In this document: piece after piece, positions 1 through 12,216 of the stretch
How the letters are laid out: each line of letters opens with the position of its first letter
Position numbering within the stretch: position 1 is the first letter of the stretch
Translations under genes and position numbers: made by a program
The notes under the pieces: model-generated
The model's input: the letters and a program-made list of their open reading frames with translations, nothing else
The model's database searches: none
What the model was told of the DNA's origin: nothing
Source of the DNA: Yponomeuta sedellus
Lineage: Eukaryota > Arthropoda > Insecta > Lepidoptera > Yponomeutidae
Direction of reading: 5' to 3'
Assembly: GCA_934045075.1 (NCBI GenBank)
Contig: OW203727.1
Location: forward strand, 12,687,501 to 12,751,500
Length of the DNA: 64,000 bases

Positions 1-861
1 TACATACTTTGAAGTAAGGTAAAATTTGCATGTTTATAGTCAGATATTTATTGCAATAAGGTGATCACCACATAATTTATTAATTGTGAAACTAACAGCT
101 TTGACATCCATTCATTTAACATTTTGTTTTTACCTTTCAACCTTTCTTTATGAACCTATGATTTACATTGTTGGAGAGATGGTTTTTTGTAGGTAAGTCT
201 ATGGTAGTTTGTATGATCGTTGGGTGAAATTTAAATTCAGGACAAACATAAAACAGCTGATGGGGTTTGGAAAACAAATTGGTAACACGTAGAAGTCTTA
301 ATATAAGCAACATCGTGATGTGGGAAATTCGGGCTTGTTTTTTTGATATTAGCAATTCTTACAGCAATTCATCACACTGTTTATTTATTACGATTTAGAA
401 ATACTGAAGTAAAGATAAACTGTTAAATGAATTAAATGGATGAAGGCACCACTCGGATGCTGTGGTGCCTGGGACACTGTTTGGATGTAGTAGACTTTAC
501 TAAAAAAGTATGGTAAAGGAAGAAAAGCTTTTGTCGTTATGCTCGAACACAAAATAAACTCCTGGGAGCATCCTATTTCTGTAAAAACATGTGATAAGTG
601 TATAATATGAAAAGTTAGCGATAAATATTCTGTAACAAATGCTTAACTTTTTTACCATTACTTCCATTTTTACTTTGTCCAAATCACTCGGGTCTAAAGT
701 TCCTTGAGCGCAGTTTACAGACGTTTTTGTCCTGTTTCGTATTTCTGCGTTTTTGCGTGCTTTTGCTTCCATATATCAATTTGGGAAAACTTGAACAAGA
801 ATAAACAATGGATTAAGTACTAAGAAGGTGTAAGGAACAAGTATCGAATATGCCAAGAGTT

Positions 862-963
862 GGGTCGCGGGAATATACCCGAAAGGTATATTCCCGGGTA
901 AATACCCAAAACGGGTAAATACCCGAAATGGGTATTTATGTGGGTAAATACGTTCATTGGTGT
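862..963. repeat. GGGTA/TACCC palindromic iterons (also 14870-14971)
   Basis: Short motifs of the type GGGTATTTACCC and CGGGTAAATACCC occur about six times in 100 bp in alternating orientation. The cluster could be the subterminal repeats of an old DNA transposon. No protein coding is apparent. Confidence 0.6.
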
Positions 964-1103
964 TTTCGTTCGCTAAAATAGATTGCATTACCGTTAAATC
1001 CATTTTTACTCACGAGCCTCAGGACTATATTCAATATCTTTCATTATTTTTTGACGAAAGAACGAAATAAGTATATCTCAAGAAAATAACTTTTTTGTGA
1101 TGG

Positions 1104-1154
1104 ACAATCTCTCAATAATTCATGAAATAATTCATGAATTATTGAGAGATTGTT
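1104..1154. repeat. Perfect hairpin, 23-bp stem (also 15112-15162)
   Basis: The arm reading ACAATCTCTCAATAATTC and onward is followed after a four-base loop by its exact complement. It lies in non-coding DNA and is identical in both duplicate copies. Confidence 0.8.
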
Positions 1155-1225
1155 AAAGATTCTTACTTAGTATTTATCCGCCCGAGAGTAAATAACCATA
1201 AATACCAGTTTCTACCGAGTATTTA

Positions 1226-1690
1226 ACGAAAACTGACAGCAAATATTTTTAATTGGTTTTTTACAGTAAAATCTTTTAGTTAGGGTCTTATTTGATCGGT
1301 ATTGATGAGATCTTTGTTTAAACTTGGGAAGCATGGTCTGATGATAGCGCTGGAAGGTGTGTATGGGATCTCCTCAACGGATAGCAGTAGACCATTTGAG
1401 TTTGTACTTATTCGATTAGTATTTATGAAATCTTTGTTGAAACTTGGTGACAAGTTCTTAGATGGCACAGCAAAGTACCCAAATTCTAGTGCGATCATCA
1501 GACCCTTCAGACACTAGATCTTCACAACGGATAGTAGGAAACTATTCGAGTTTCGCCTTATTTAATCTGTATTATTGAGATCTTTAGCAGAACTTTCTGA
1601 TAAGATCTGATTACGACAAAGTAAGGTGATTAGTTAGTTAGATCTGGGAAAAAGAACGTGGTTACAGGATCTCCTCAACGGAGAACCTAG
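1226..1690. repeat. Degenerate ~150-bp tandem minisatellite (also 15234-15698)
   Basis: The motif CTCAACGGATAG or a close variant recurs with CAACGG at 1375, 1525 and 1676, so the period is 150-151 bp. The intervening sequence, with GAGTTT, CTTATT and GAGATCTTT, is clearly related between units. About 2.7 units are present and diverged from one another, yet the two duplicate copies are identical here, so the array predates the large duplication. Confidence 0.75.
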
Positions 1691-2348
1691 AATGATTCAT
1701 ATTCATTTATTTTATGATATTCATTTATTTGATTTCAATAAAATCAAATTAACAAAAATGGCGCCTAGTACACCAAAGTTTCGTTCAATTTTGTTTTTAG
1801 TTTGTAATTATTTACTTTCCATCAAAATTGAAATTTAAAATATTGTATTTAAATAATTATGTCCTTAATAACATTTTTTGCCTCAAAATAATTATTTAGT
1901 AATCAAATATCGTGTATTCTCGCGTAATGTAAGTAAATGGTAAATTAGACAGTACTATACTCTGTGGTGACAGTACTTGTAACGAAATGCAATGCAACGT
2001 GAGGTGCATTCCGAAACAAAAATGGCGTCTAACTCGTAATAATTTGTTACTTTTCAAAAAATCATAACTCCTAAACTACTGGGTATCGAAGGAAAAAACT
2101 GAGTGATTATATTTGTTATATAAACAACTTTAAGCAGTATTAATTTGAAGCTCCAACTCGAGGGAAGAGCATGGAAGACTTAGCCGAGAATAGTGTTTCA
2201 AAGTTAATAAATCATGAGTATAATCAATTTAATCACAGTGTTCTTTATTTTAGGGCGATAGGGATGGGCATTTCCACTACCTCAGTGAAAAAGTTATCGA
2301 TACTTAGTAAAGAAGTTTTTTTTTATCTCTTGTGTTTATTCCATTATA

Positions 2349-3405
2349 CAGGGTGTGTCGTAAATAATGGATAACCCTGTAGCTGCTGACTGGCCACATA
2401 ATCATCTATTACATATCCCACTTTTATCGTCATTTGGCCACGCATTTTTGAATTTTTAAATTTTCAAAAGAAATATTGCTATTTTTACAATATTGGCTAC
2501 CATTTCCACAAATAAAGAGATTTTTTGCTTCTGTTTTCTGTTTCTAATTCCTGAATATCTGTACTATTACTTGAATTAGAATAAAATAAGATAGTATTAA
2601 CAATTATTTAAGAATAAATAGTTTTTTCCTAATTTTCAAGGTAATTTCTGCCGGACTATGTTACTTTGACTGAATTTTCTTAAAAAAAAATGTATGGCAC
2701 TCAAGTGGCCCATTATTTTAAAAAGTTGTCCACTTCATACAGATTCTAAAATTGTGTCATAGTAAGAGGTACCTTGACGCAATACAGAGTTATTACTAAT
2801 TACATGATAAAACGTCGATTTTGCAAATTATCTGTAGTTACAATACTTACAATTTTGAGTAACAAAACGATGACTAATCGTAATGAAATGTATTTTTAAC
2901 AGTAGTTCAGGTAAAAAAACGCGACCCCTTCGACATGTGGGTCGCTTTCTTGGAATTATGATCCCAAAATGGTCAATTGTATTGTACTTCAAGGCCATAG
3001 ATAGAAAAAGATAGGCTACTTTAAACGACACCGTATTCATAAGAGTAAAAAAGAAAGGTTATGTCCTTTGTTTGGATGGGCGCAAGAAGCGGTGAAATGT
3101 AGCTTTAGTTGAGTGTGCTATCGTTCTCTTACGTTACATGTGTCTTTGCTCGCCGTATCTTTCCTGTTTAACTCGCAATCTGCTACTTTTTCTACTGGAC
3201 TCCGATTTGCTTGTGAACTGGATTCGATTATTTGTGGAAATGGTAGCCAATTTTGTAAAAATAGCAATATTTCTTTTGAAAATTTAAAACAAAAATCATA
3301 TTTCAAAAATGCGTGGCCAAATGACGATAAAAGTGGGATATGTAATAGATGATTATGTGGCCAGTCAGCAGCTACAAGGTTATCCATTATTTACGACACA
3401 CCCTG
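2349..3405. mobile_element. Foldback DNA element with ~180-bp inverted ends, TATA flanks
   Basis: The element begins CAGGGTGTGTCGTAAATAAT and ends with the complement. The inverted similarity continues for roughly 180 bp with small indels. TATA flanks both ends (2345-2348 and 3406-3409), consistent with a TATA target or duplication. The interior has no recognisable transposase, so it is probably non-autonomous. The same copy is at 16357-17414. It shares the ACAGGGYGT outer motif and TATA flanks with the element at 48154-48926. Confidence 0.8.
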
Positions 3406-3878
3406 TATATGTTAATTAACTTTTGAAAGCTCGATTCAGTAACGTTCTATGAAGTTACCAATTCGATTGTTGATGATTATTGAATATTTTTCCTGTTTGA
3501 ATCTATTCATTGCATTGATATATTTATAGATTCAGCATGATAAATTAAAAAACTACCAAAAGGGGTTTTGATATTATTTTTATTTACAATAATTCCACCT
3601 ACTTTCATAAAATTTAGAACTTGTAATAAAATACGTTCATATATCTAATAGAAAATGAACTTGAATAGTTTTCACTGCATAATCTACGTGTAGCAATATA
3701 ATAATAATGTAGCGAACAAATCGCATCACTATTGTGAAAAAAGGTGTCCAGTACTGGATTTTATATCTACGGTTTGCTGTCAAATTAATAAAGAACTTCA
3801 AGGGTGTCGATCTGTCATAAATAAAATTAACGTTTGGACTGATTATGGTGATTTTTAATTAATAATTATTTATTTCAG

Positions 3879-4009
3879 GTTACCCGAAGGTTGCATAATG
3901 CAACAAATGTGGATAGACGGCATGGCTTCACGGTCAAATTGGTATTGAACAAAATCACGTACGTTTGCAGCAGACATTTTGAAGAAGATGGCTTCATTTA
4001 CAAGATTAG
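3879..4009 (+). pseudogene. THAP zinc-finger domain fragment, carboxyl half (copy A)
   Basis: After a good splice acceptor (TATTTCAG) the frame reads 43 codons that end with VCSRHFEEDGFI, the hallmark C-x-x-H-F carboxyl half of THAP DNA-binding domains. A GT donor follows at 4010. The amino half with the C-x-x-C pair is absent nearby, and no initiation codon fits. A second frame at about 4281-4345, containing VPDTQVTLLQEP, may be another exon of the same old gene, but its splice phase does not match. Likely a remnant of a THAP transposase or THAP host gene. Confidence 0.55.
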
Positions 4010-4822
4010 GTTAGGACTTTATTTTTTTAAAAAGACTGTTATTTAACGAGCAATTATTTCATATAAAAAAAATAATTTGTATAAGTTCTCTACTGATTTA
4101 TACGTATGTTTATAAATAGCCAGAATTGTAATGTTTATATTTCCATGCACCTTCCTAGTAGTACTAACCAAGACTATCGCTGGATTAGAAGGACGAACAT
4201 TAAATGTTTTTTTCATTTTTCCTATTATTTTATTTTACGTGTTCTTCTTACTTTTTGTAATTTCCTGTGTAATTTAAAGGCACAGCCCTGGTTCCTGATA
4301 CACAGGTTACCCTTCTTCAGGAACCAGGAATTTTTAACAATGTGAGTGTGACGCTGGTTGTGCAATAAATTATTTAATTAATTTCCGTAAAAACGTCTTC
4401 TAACTTTTGTCAAATAAAAAACAATCTATCACAAGTTATTGTTGATACTTCTTTTTCTATGAGCTGCGCTCTAAAATTTTGAATGCACAAAGCTCGCTAT
4501 CTAGGTATGGTTAGATCGAGGAAAATTTCTTTATTGGATGCAAATTGAACTTGTACAAATAGATAGTTTTCTGTAGTTTTTTTCAGCTAACCTGGGCTCA
4601 ATGTCATGTTATACATACATACAAACTTACATTACATACCAGATTTAGCACTTACAAGTTACAACCTTAGTAAATCAAATATATAACAATCTCTCTGTGC
4701 ATGTTATCGAACTCTTCCTTAATGGGTTCACCGATTTTTATGAGTTTGTGTATTTGCAACATATAGGTAAGTGAGAACAAGAATTCGGAGAGCTGAGAAT
4801 TTATCGTAGGGTTAATAAATAT

Positions 4823-5275
4823 TATTATTAATAATAAGAAGTAACTGGACTCTATAGATAATCGTCTTAAAATCACCTGGACAAATTCGCAATTCAGCTA
4901 AAAAGTTATTGGTCTCAAAAGCAACTCGTCAGAAACACAAAATAGTTATTTAGTTGAATTTCGGCACATGAATTTTTAATAGTTATATCGGACATAAAAA
5001 GAAATAAAAAGAAAGGATGATGGGCGTTTTGGTCCTTATGTCCAATCAAGATGAGTCATATGTCGTTGGATAGCTCTTTTCAAGTGAAAAAATAAATTCT
5101 ATGAAGACGAATCCGTATGAATTGTCCATTTTGAAATATGCTAGTCGGAAAGTACCATTTTTTGCTCTAAATAGAAATTAGAAAAATTCATATCTCTGGT
5201 TTAACTCAACCGATGCTCATGATTTTTACGAAAATCACATCTATGCATACTCTGTCATAAATCATTAGAGCGAGA
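4823..5275. other. Non-coding DNA between copy A and the transposase gene
   Basis: AT-rich sequence with no supportable coding region. It starts at the duplication breakpoint with a short ATT-rich run. Confidence 0.5.
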
Positions 5276-5575
5276 CAGCGACATTGCGCTCTCTCTCCCA
5301 CTCACGGTCACGGGTAACGCTGGAATTCGGTTTTGACCCCTCTCGCGCTCCGGGACACGGCGCGGGGGCAGGTATGTTAGGGTGAGGAACGCTTGGCCGC
5401 TTGCGCAGGTAGTCAGTCGTTTGCTGATATTGTGTTAAGTGCTACGTTATTACGCTCCTCATTGTTCACATCGACTTTGACCTTGGCATCATTTTGGACT
5501 CTGTTACCCGTTTTATTTGTTGATCGTGGCTTTATATTGGACTTGGGTGCTTAACGATTGGATTGTTTCGTTGCA
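5276..5575 (+). promoter_or_regulatory. GC-rich 5' region of the transposase gene
   Basis: Base composition turns abruptly GC-rich (CGCGCTCC, CGGCGCGGGGGC) about 250 bp upstream of the start codon. An insect initiator-like TCAGTC sits at 5413-5418. The stretch probably contains the promoter and 5' untranslated region. Exact start is inferred only. Confidence 0.4.
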
Positions 5576-8127
5576 ATGGAACGTTACCGTAACTGTGTAA
5601 TGTGCCGAAGAGGGCTATACCGAGGCAGATATCAAGTACGCGTTCTGTCGGAAGCCTTGACAAGAACACACGTGGAGCTAGTAACATTTATACGAGAAAA
5701 CGCTGCTCTGGAGGTTTGTACCTATTGCACTTTTTTTTCCACTCGATCCTCACTGAACCTTCGATATAAAAGGAAACCAATTGAAATCATGTGCAACTGC
5801 ATCCCAGATCTATTCTAGTAGTAAATGAGGTAACGAAGACGTAAAAGTGAAAACCGATTGATAAGTGATTCTGGTCGCTTAAAGAACATTCAAGTGATTC
5901 CTTTTTCACTTTTACGTCTTCCACGATGTATTTACCACCAAAACAAGGCCTACACAAAACCACAACCAATTACTGTGGTTGCGGTTTTGTGTGGTTGTGT
6001 GTATGCCTTGTTTTCGTACACACAACTACAGAAAACCGCAACCAGATCTCTGAGAAATCTGTGAATCTGTGGCATATATTTGACGATTCGCACACCTTCT
6101 GACAGAAAAACAAATCCCTCCCACAAATGACCCCCAATGCGTTATTTTGTTAGGTATTTTTCGGAAAACAAAGTTGTTTTTCTTTTCCTTACATTTTCAT
6201 ATATCATTTTCAGGTCGTGTTTGACAACACCCGAAGAGTATGTTACCGATGCTGGCAAAGAGCCGAAAATGCGACTAGAGGTCATGCAAACCCTCAACCC
6301 GAGCCGGAGCCGCAAGAACAAGCAGAACCGCAAGAACAACTACAACCGCAAGAACAACTACAACCGCAATTAGAAGAAATGCTTCATATTCCTGAATATA
6401 TGAGAGCACCTAATACCGCGACGCATTGTATCTTTCATGGCTGCGCTAATGAAACCCGCCATCGAATTCCAAATGTTGTTAAAATCCACGTATTTTCTCA
6501 ACATAAATTGTATATCCCCGACAGTGCCAGAGTATGTCACGATCACCTTAATGGGAATGATTGGGATGATTTGCCCCAACATTGCAACATTTCCCATGAC
6601 TTTACGGCTGCCCACTTCAGGGATGTTTGTGACCTAATGCGAAATGCCTTAAACTCACCCAGATTACGTTTTAGCGACCGAGGCATGAATGAAGAAGAAA
6701 TGCACTTTTGGACTGGACGTACTAATGATGAATTTAATGCCATCTTAGAGCAAAATCCATTATTAAGAAATAGAAGTGCAGATCCCAGAACCACTTTGGG
6801 CATTTTACTAACGAAACTACGCACAGGAGAACCCAACGCGAGACTTGCGACGTTGTTTAACATGTCTCGGAGAAAACTCGAACGCCAGTTGGCCATCGCA
6901 CGAGAGTGTCTTAGCACTGACTACGTTGTGCGACACTTGGGAGTGGATCACATGAATAGAGAAGATATATTGGAGAGAAACTTGAGGATTCCAAAAGCAC
7001 TGTATGGAAATGAAGACAACAATAAAGCCATTATTATTTGCGATGGTACGTATATTTATATATACAAGAGTTCAAACTTGTTGTTTCAGAGGCAATCCTA
7101 CAGTTTACACAAGTTCCAAAACTTGTGGAAACCATTTTTAATCGTAACCACTGACGGATACATTATAGATGTTAAAGGACCATACGCTGCACCAAAAACT
7201 GATGCGCAGATAATGAGCGACTTAATGACTGACGAGGAAAATCCCCTTCATATATTGCTTCAGCCGAATGACGTATTTATTTTGGACCGCGGGTTCAGGG
7301 ATAGTCTGCAGCATATAGAAGCATGTGGCTACGAATTTCACGTCCCCCCGACGAAGAACCGGGAAGAGTCGCAGCTCACGACTTCTCAAGCAAATGATTC
7401 CCGGCTGGTGACAATGTGCCGATGGGTAGTGGAAGTGGTTAACGGGCGTTTCAAAAGAGATTTCAAGCTGTTGCGCCAAAAATATTTTAATAACACAATG
7501 CCTAATATGTTCGGGGATTTTATGATTGCAGCAGCAATTACAAATCACTTCCACAGGCCTATTGTCGATAGCCAACACGCAGAAGCTTTTTTACAAAAAA
7601 TTGTTGAAAGAAGGCAAACCCCAAACGTGTTATATGATTATGTAGAAGCAAAAAGATTAAACAACAGAAGAGCCAATTTCCAGAGATTGGAAGCAAATGA
7701 CATTCAAGACTTTCCACGATTGAGGGAACAGGACGTGATTTTGCTGTCATTGGGGACATATCAGTTAAAACTGGCAAAATCATATTGCAGCGAGCACCTC
7801 AACAACGGCTTATATCTTATAGAAACTTATAGAGAAGCTGCTTTGGAGGATATCCATGAATATGGGATCCACGAAGATGCGTGGCTGTTGCGTGCACGCA
7901 TACAGTCCCGACATGTACGATCAAAACAATATTTTTGCTATATATTATTAGACAGAAATAGTAGAAACATATTACAACATTATTGCACATGTTTGACAGG
8001 ACGCCGCACGATAGGTTCCTGTGCGCATATTATATCTATTGTGTGGTATTTAGGATATGCTAGACATGAAGGCTTTACTGAACCAGCACTATTTTTAAAT
8101 AACATTATCATGGATGAAACACATTAA
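5576..8127 (+). CDS. DDE transposase-like protein with SWIM zinc finger, two exons
   Basis: Exons are 5576-5713 and 6214-8127, joined in phase 0 (donor GAG|GTTTGT, acceptor TTTTCAG|GTC), giving 683 residues. The amino part holds a split zinc-finger pair, CVMC in exon 1 and CYRCW at the start of exon 2, then a Glu/Gln/Pro-rich stretch, then a helical region. The middle looks like a DDE_Tnp_4-type nuclease of the Harbinger/ISL2EU kind: ICDGTYIYIY (first Asp), VFILDRGFRD (second Asp) and VVEVVNGRFKRDF (catalytic Glu). The carboxyl end has a SWIM-like finger, HYCTC...GSCAHI. Such proteins cut and join transposon DNA in the nucleus. The frame is entirely open and AATAAA follows at 8168. I could not find terminal inverted repeats, so it may be a transposon with unrecognised ends or a domesticated gene. 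The upstream TTG-initiated extension is not used; ATG 5576 is the first Met. Confidence 0.85.
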
Positions 8128-8599
8128 ACGATAAAACTTACTCTGAACTTGTTTTATTTACTTCGATAATAAACAAACAATGATAATATAATAATCAATG
8201 CTGATCATTTGTAATTAAAATCGATATACAATGTCGAAAAAATATCAAAAAGAATTAAAACAACAGAAAAAAAATTAAATAAAAAAAAACTTTTAACGTA
8301 TGATTACTCAAATTGGACAGAAAATCGGGACTAGCGCTTCGATTATTCTTATTCTACAAAAAAATACCTTTCCAACGACGTATTACTCATTCCGATTGGT
8401 GCCAGGACCAGGTTCCATACATTTGTGCCCATCATCCTTTGAATTTAGGCCAAATATAATTTATTTGTTTTATTTAGTGTTCATTTTCATCAGATCATTT
8501 AGGAAGAATGATGTGTTTGTAAGAGAAAATGCGTTAAGTTTTAAAAAGGTGTGTTTTTGTTCTTATCTTATCTTTTTCAAACTAGTTATTATACTGATT
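8128..8599. other. 3' flank of the transposase gene, no coding seen
   Basis: Starts with a likely poly-A signal at 8168-8173. The remainder is AT-rich. An open frame from 8300 has no family resemblance and overlaps a SINE at its end. Confidence 0.5.
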
Positions 8600-8661
8600 C
8601 GTTATCAACCCTTGTATGTCCCCACTGCTGGAGCACGGGTCTCTTCCTGCATCGCAGGAGC
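8600..8661 (-). mobile_element. 5'-truncated 5S-type SINE, 62 bp, with perfect target duplication
   Basis: Only the 3' tail of the SINE family seen in full at 26585-26930, 47188-47555 and 55978-56336 is present. It is flanked by the exact 12-bp repeat ATTATACTGATT (8588-8599 and 8662-8673). This is the expected product of target-primed insertion that aborted early. Confidence 0.85.
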
Positions 8662-9705
8662 ATTATACTGATTGATTTAATATTACTTTTGTTCTTTTTA
8701 TTTATTTCTACGAAAAAGTATTAATAAAGTAGAGAAGTTTTCAGAAAGTACGCGCTCCCGTGTAGATAAGTGTAGGTACTTAAAATATTTCTACGTTTCC
8801 TCAACAAAACTTCACCGAATAAGTCTGAATTTTGCCTCAGATTTTCACATTTTTACTCATTTACAGTCATACTTCTTAATCTGAACGCTCAGGTACGATT
8901 GAAACAGGATTAATGCTACCCGACACCCATTTAAGACGAGTTGCTTCACGGGCGACCAACTATGTAGATCACTTGTTTTTTAAGACGAGTTGCTTAACAG
9001 GCGACCAACTATTTAGACCAATCACATTTAAGTCGAATAGATTATAGGGCAGTAGACAAAATAATTTTCTGACGATTTGCTTCATAGACGAGTTACTTTT
9101 TAGTCTAGTTGCAATTTCGTCGAAATGATTTTAGGACAAGTTGATGCCGTGACCAGTTGCTTTTACGATCATCTGATACTAACCCAATATTACACTATCA
9201 TAGAAATATGATCACAGATGTAGGACTCATATTTATATGAAAAATCTATGACGGTGTAATGTCAACATATGATTCATATTGTCTATGATCATTGAAGTAT
9301 GATCCTATTTGACAGCATGCGTACAGATATGATCATATTTCTAACTTCAGAGTTACTAGTAGATGATTTTTGCACTGATTGGACTTTTTAAATGGGTTTT
9401 TTTTTTGAAATGATTGACAATATAATAGTTAAATACGTCTCCGTCCATACCGAGGTACATTTTGTAGGATTTTAGTCTTCCAGTCTAAGTTCTTCTAGTA
9501 CAATGTTGATGAATCCTATCTCTGATTACCTCGCAATCCACGGTCTAACCCAAATACCTACGTCGATTGTTAATTTTTTTATTGTTTACTTTTTTCTCAA
9601 CCTCAGGGCGATTACTATAATTGCGCTCATAGCAATGGAAAACGTGGCTAAATTGGTATGCATTTTCATTACCTATGACGTGGATATGACCTTAATGTAA
9701 TATGC
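8662..9705. repeat. Non-coding region with ~49-bp degenerate repeats
   Basis: AAGACGAGTTGCTTCACGGG at 8933 and a close variant at 8982 begin a set of decaying repeats to about 9150 (GACGAGTT, GCGACCAACT). From 9190 to 9345 ATGATC/GATCAT motifs recur. Nothing coding is supported. Confidence 0.5.
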
Positions 9706-10030
9706 AATTGAAGCGTTTTTTACAAAAACAACCTTTGTCCACTTTTTTTGAAAATTATATTTTGATGTCTGGTAACACTTTCAATGACCCTCTATCGATC
9801 TGTTCTATTCGATTTTACAAAAACAGCCCAGATACACGTATAATGGAGGTGAAAAATATGGTGATTTGACAAAAACAACCAAAGTTTGCATGCTACTTAT
9901 TGGAATTTGGCAAAAACAGCCTATGTCCTGGACATTGGCGGTTTTAAAAAAAAAACTGTCATTTATTCACTGGTACTCTGGACGTCAACAAACTATTTTG
10001 AGAGGGCTTTTTTGTCTTTTTGCTTAGAAA

Positions 10031-11979
10031 ATGGACTTAAATTTTGTCGAAAGTGATGCTGATAATGAAACTAATTGGCCGGCTAAACGGAGGAGAAAAG
10101 AAAAAAAGGAAGCTATTATTAAAAACCTGAAAGTTCAAGGCCTAGAACATGTAAATCATGTTGGTAAAACAGTACCGAAACGAGAAACTGGGATGCGTTG
10201 CAGGTAATAATAGTAATAATAAAGTTTTAATTAATGGTTTTAGTCTAGATTATTGCTTTGATTCTATGTGGACCTTACCTTATATTTTGTTTTATCTTTT
10301 CCAGCTGCCGAAATTCATGTTTTGATCATTGTGAAGACCTACAACAAAAGCTCTTGGATATCTTTAATAACCTACAAGATAAAAATGCTCAAGATTCTCA
10401 TTTAGCAGGCCTTATCACTGTTCACGCTATTCAACGACGCAGGTCTCGTAAACTTGATGACGGAAATAATAATGATGATCAAGATTTTCATGAAGAGACC
10501 TTGCAAAGCCATAACGCTTACTATACCTATAAGGTCCGGGCTAACAACCAAGATATTGCTGTTTGTCAAAAGGCATTTCTTAGCCTTTATGGTATTAAAA
10601 GAGCAAGACTGAGGCGAATTCAAGCATATCTCATTGAATTTGGTAAAGCACCCACTGACCAGAGGGGTAAACATACAACCAACAGGTACAAGAAAACTCC
10701 TGTTGAAGTTACTTACTTAGTGAGAGCTCACATAAAATCATTTAAAGTAAGGCAATCACACTACTCTATCAGAAAGAACCCAAACCGCTTTTATTTGCCT
10801 GAAAATTTAAGCGTCAAAAAAATGTGGAAGATGTTTTTAAACTTATACCGCATTAATGTTAGTTACCCAGTTTACTGGGAAATGTTCACAAATCAGTTTA
10901 ATATAAAATTTGGATTACCAAGGAGTGATACATGCGCATATTGTGATTCTATGATTAATAAAATTGCTGCCTGCAGTGATGAAAATGAGAAGAAAAGTTT
11001 GGAATTTGAACATAAATTACATAAAACAAAGGCTGACACTTTTACAAATTTAAAGAAATTTTACCGAGGTAAAGCTAAGATGGGGCAATTAAGTTGCATT
11101 TCATTTGACTACATGCAAAACCTCCCCCTTCCACACATCAAAACTTCAGATGTATTTTATGCTCGCCAGCTGTGGTATTTCCTATTTGGAATTCATGATT
11201 TAGGCAATGATAGAGCTTACATGAACGTTTATGATGAGATGGTTGGTGGTAAAGGACAGAATAATGTGACATCTATGCTTCTAAAATATTTTAATGATGT
11301 TGGTGCCCACAATGAAACTTGTGTTATTTTCAGTGATGGTTGCGCAGGGCAAAATAAAAATTATACTATGGTTCGATTTCTTTTCTACCTAGTAGTATGT
11401 CTCAAGCTTTTTAAAAAAGTTTTGTATATTTTTCCCATTCGCGGTCACAGCTATTTGCCCAATGATCAGGACTTCAGTCTGGTGTCAGCTAAAAAAAAAG
11501 TGAACATAGCAGAAGTTCAAAGTGATTGGGACCATCTTATTAAAGAAGCTAGAGAAAAGCCCTCACCATTTGATGTTATTAATGTTAGTCAAGATGATTT
11601 CCTGAACATTAACAAAGGGTTAGAACCATACTTTTTGAAACAAAGTAGACCGGCAATGAAAATAAAAGGCATCAGGATGCTAAAAATTAAACAGAATGAA
11701 GATAAAAATGTGTTTGTTAGAGATTCTTACTGCGGCCCTTGGCTTCCAATATGTATAAGAAATAAAAAAAAGATGTCAGCTGAAAATATATCATTTGAAC
11801 CTCTGTACCAGGGTCCATTACCTTTAAAGGAAGGAAAACTAAAAGATATAATAAACTTGGCAAAGTTTCTTTCAAATCCAGTGAACACACAATACTACAA
11901 CTCCCTACTGCAGCAAAATATTAAAGAAGATGAAGATGTGGATATTTCAGGAGATGACAACAGTAGTGGTGAAGAGTGA
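10031..11979 (+). CDS. Transposase-like protein with DGCAGQNKN motif, two exons
   Basis: Exon 1 is 10031-10203 and exon 2 is 10305-11979. The donor CAG|GTAATA and acceptor TTTCCAG|CTG restore an S codon, giving 615 residues. The splice joins a basic amino end (KRRRKEKKEA) to a Cys-rich patch (CSCRNSC). A CAYC motif lies mid-protein. Candidate acidic catalytic residues sit in ISFDYMQNLP and FSDGCAGQNKNYT, with a further conserved-looking patch RGHSYLPNDQDF. The tail is acidic. I recognise the pattern from many insect uncharacterised proteins and Sola-like transposases, but cannot assign the family for certain. It is placed centrally inside a transposon with intact ends and is probably its transposase. 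Confidence 0.8.
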
Positions 11980-12075
11980 TACCAGTGATACTATAATATT
12001 TTTTATGTTAAGTATAAATTAGGTTACACTATTTTTATTTTTAATGCACTAACCCGTGCTAAGGAACAAATTTAA

Positions 12076-12216
12076 AAACCTATTTAGAGGCTAAAAATTT
12101 CACCCATGCCGGGATTCGAACCCGCAACCTCTGGCTATCCGTACCAGATACGGATAGCCAGAGGTTGCGGGTTCGAATCCCGGCATGGGTGAAATTTTTA
12201 GCCTCTAAATAGGTTT
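12076..12216. repeat. Perfect palindrome, 68-bp stem, made of tRNA-like 3' half
   Basis: Positions 12076-12143 and 12149-12216 are exact complements around a five-base spacer CCAGA. Each arm contains a polymerase III B-box sequence, GGTTCGAATCC (12170-12180 on the plus strand), preceded by TAGCCAGAGG, loosely like an A box. It lies between the transposase stop and the right end of the 9710-12563 transposon. It is too short and lacks a full acceptor stem to be a tRNA gene. Confidence 0.9.

Larger units (their letters stand above)
1..4822. repeat. Copy A of a long near-identical direct duplication
   Basis: This stretch recurs at 14009-18831 with only a handful of differences: an extra A in a poly-A run near 2925, and single substitutions near 2651, 4030 and 4146. 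Identity ends sharply after position 4822 (partner 18831). The left end is cut by the window, so the true unit is longer than 4.8 kb. It carries GGGTA-rich iterons, a hairpin, a 150-bp minisatellite, a foldback element and a THAP exon fragment, all shared by both copies. No convincing intact gene was found; the short open frames in it lack recognisable domains. It may be a recent segmental duplication, part of a very large element, or an assembly duplication of two haplotypes. Confidence 0.95.

Noticed and set aside
500..772. 90-residue minus-strand frame (also 14508-14780)
   Set aside because: Present in both duplicate copies but has no known domain, no neighbouring exon and unremarkable composition.
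8300..8671. 123-residue plus-strand frame
   Set aside because: Its carboxyl end lies in a SINE stub and the rest lacks family resemblance.
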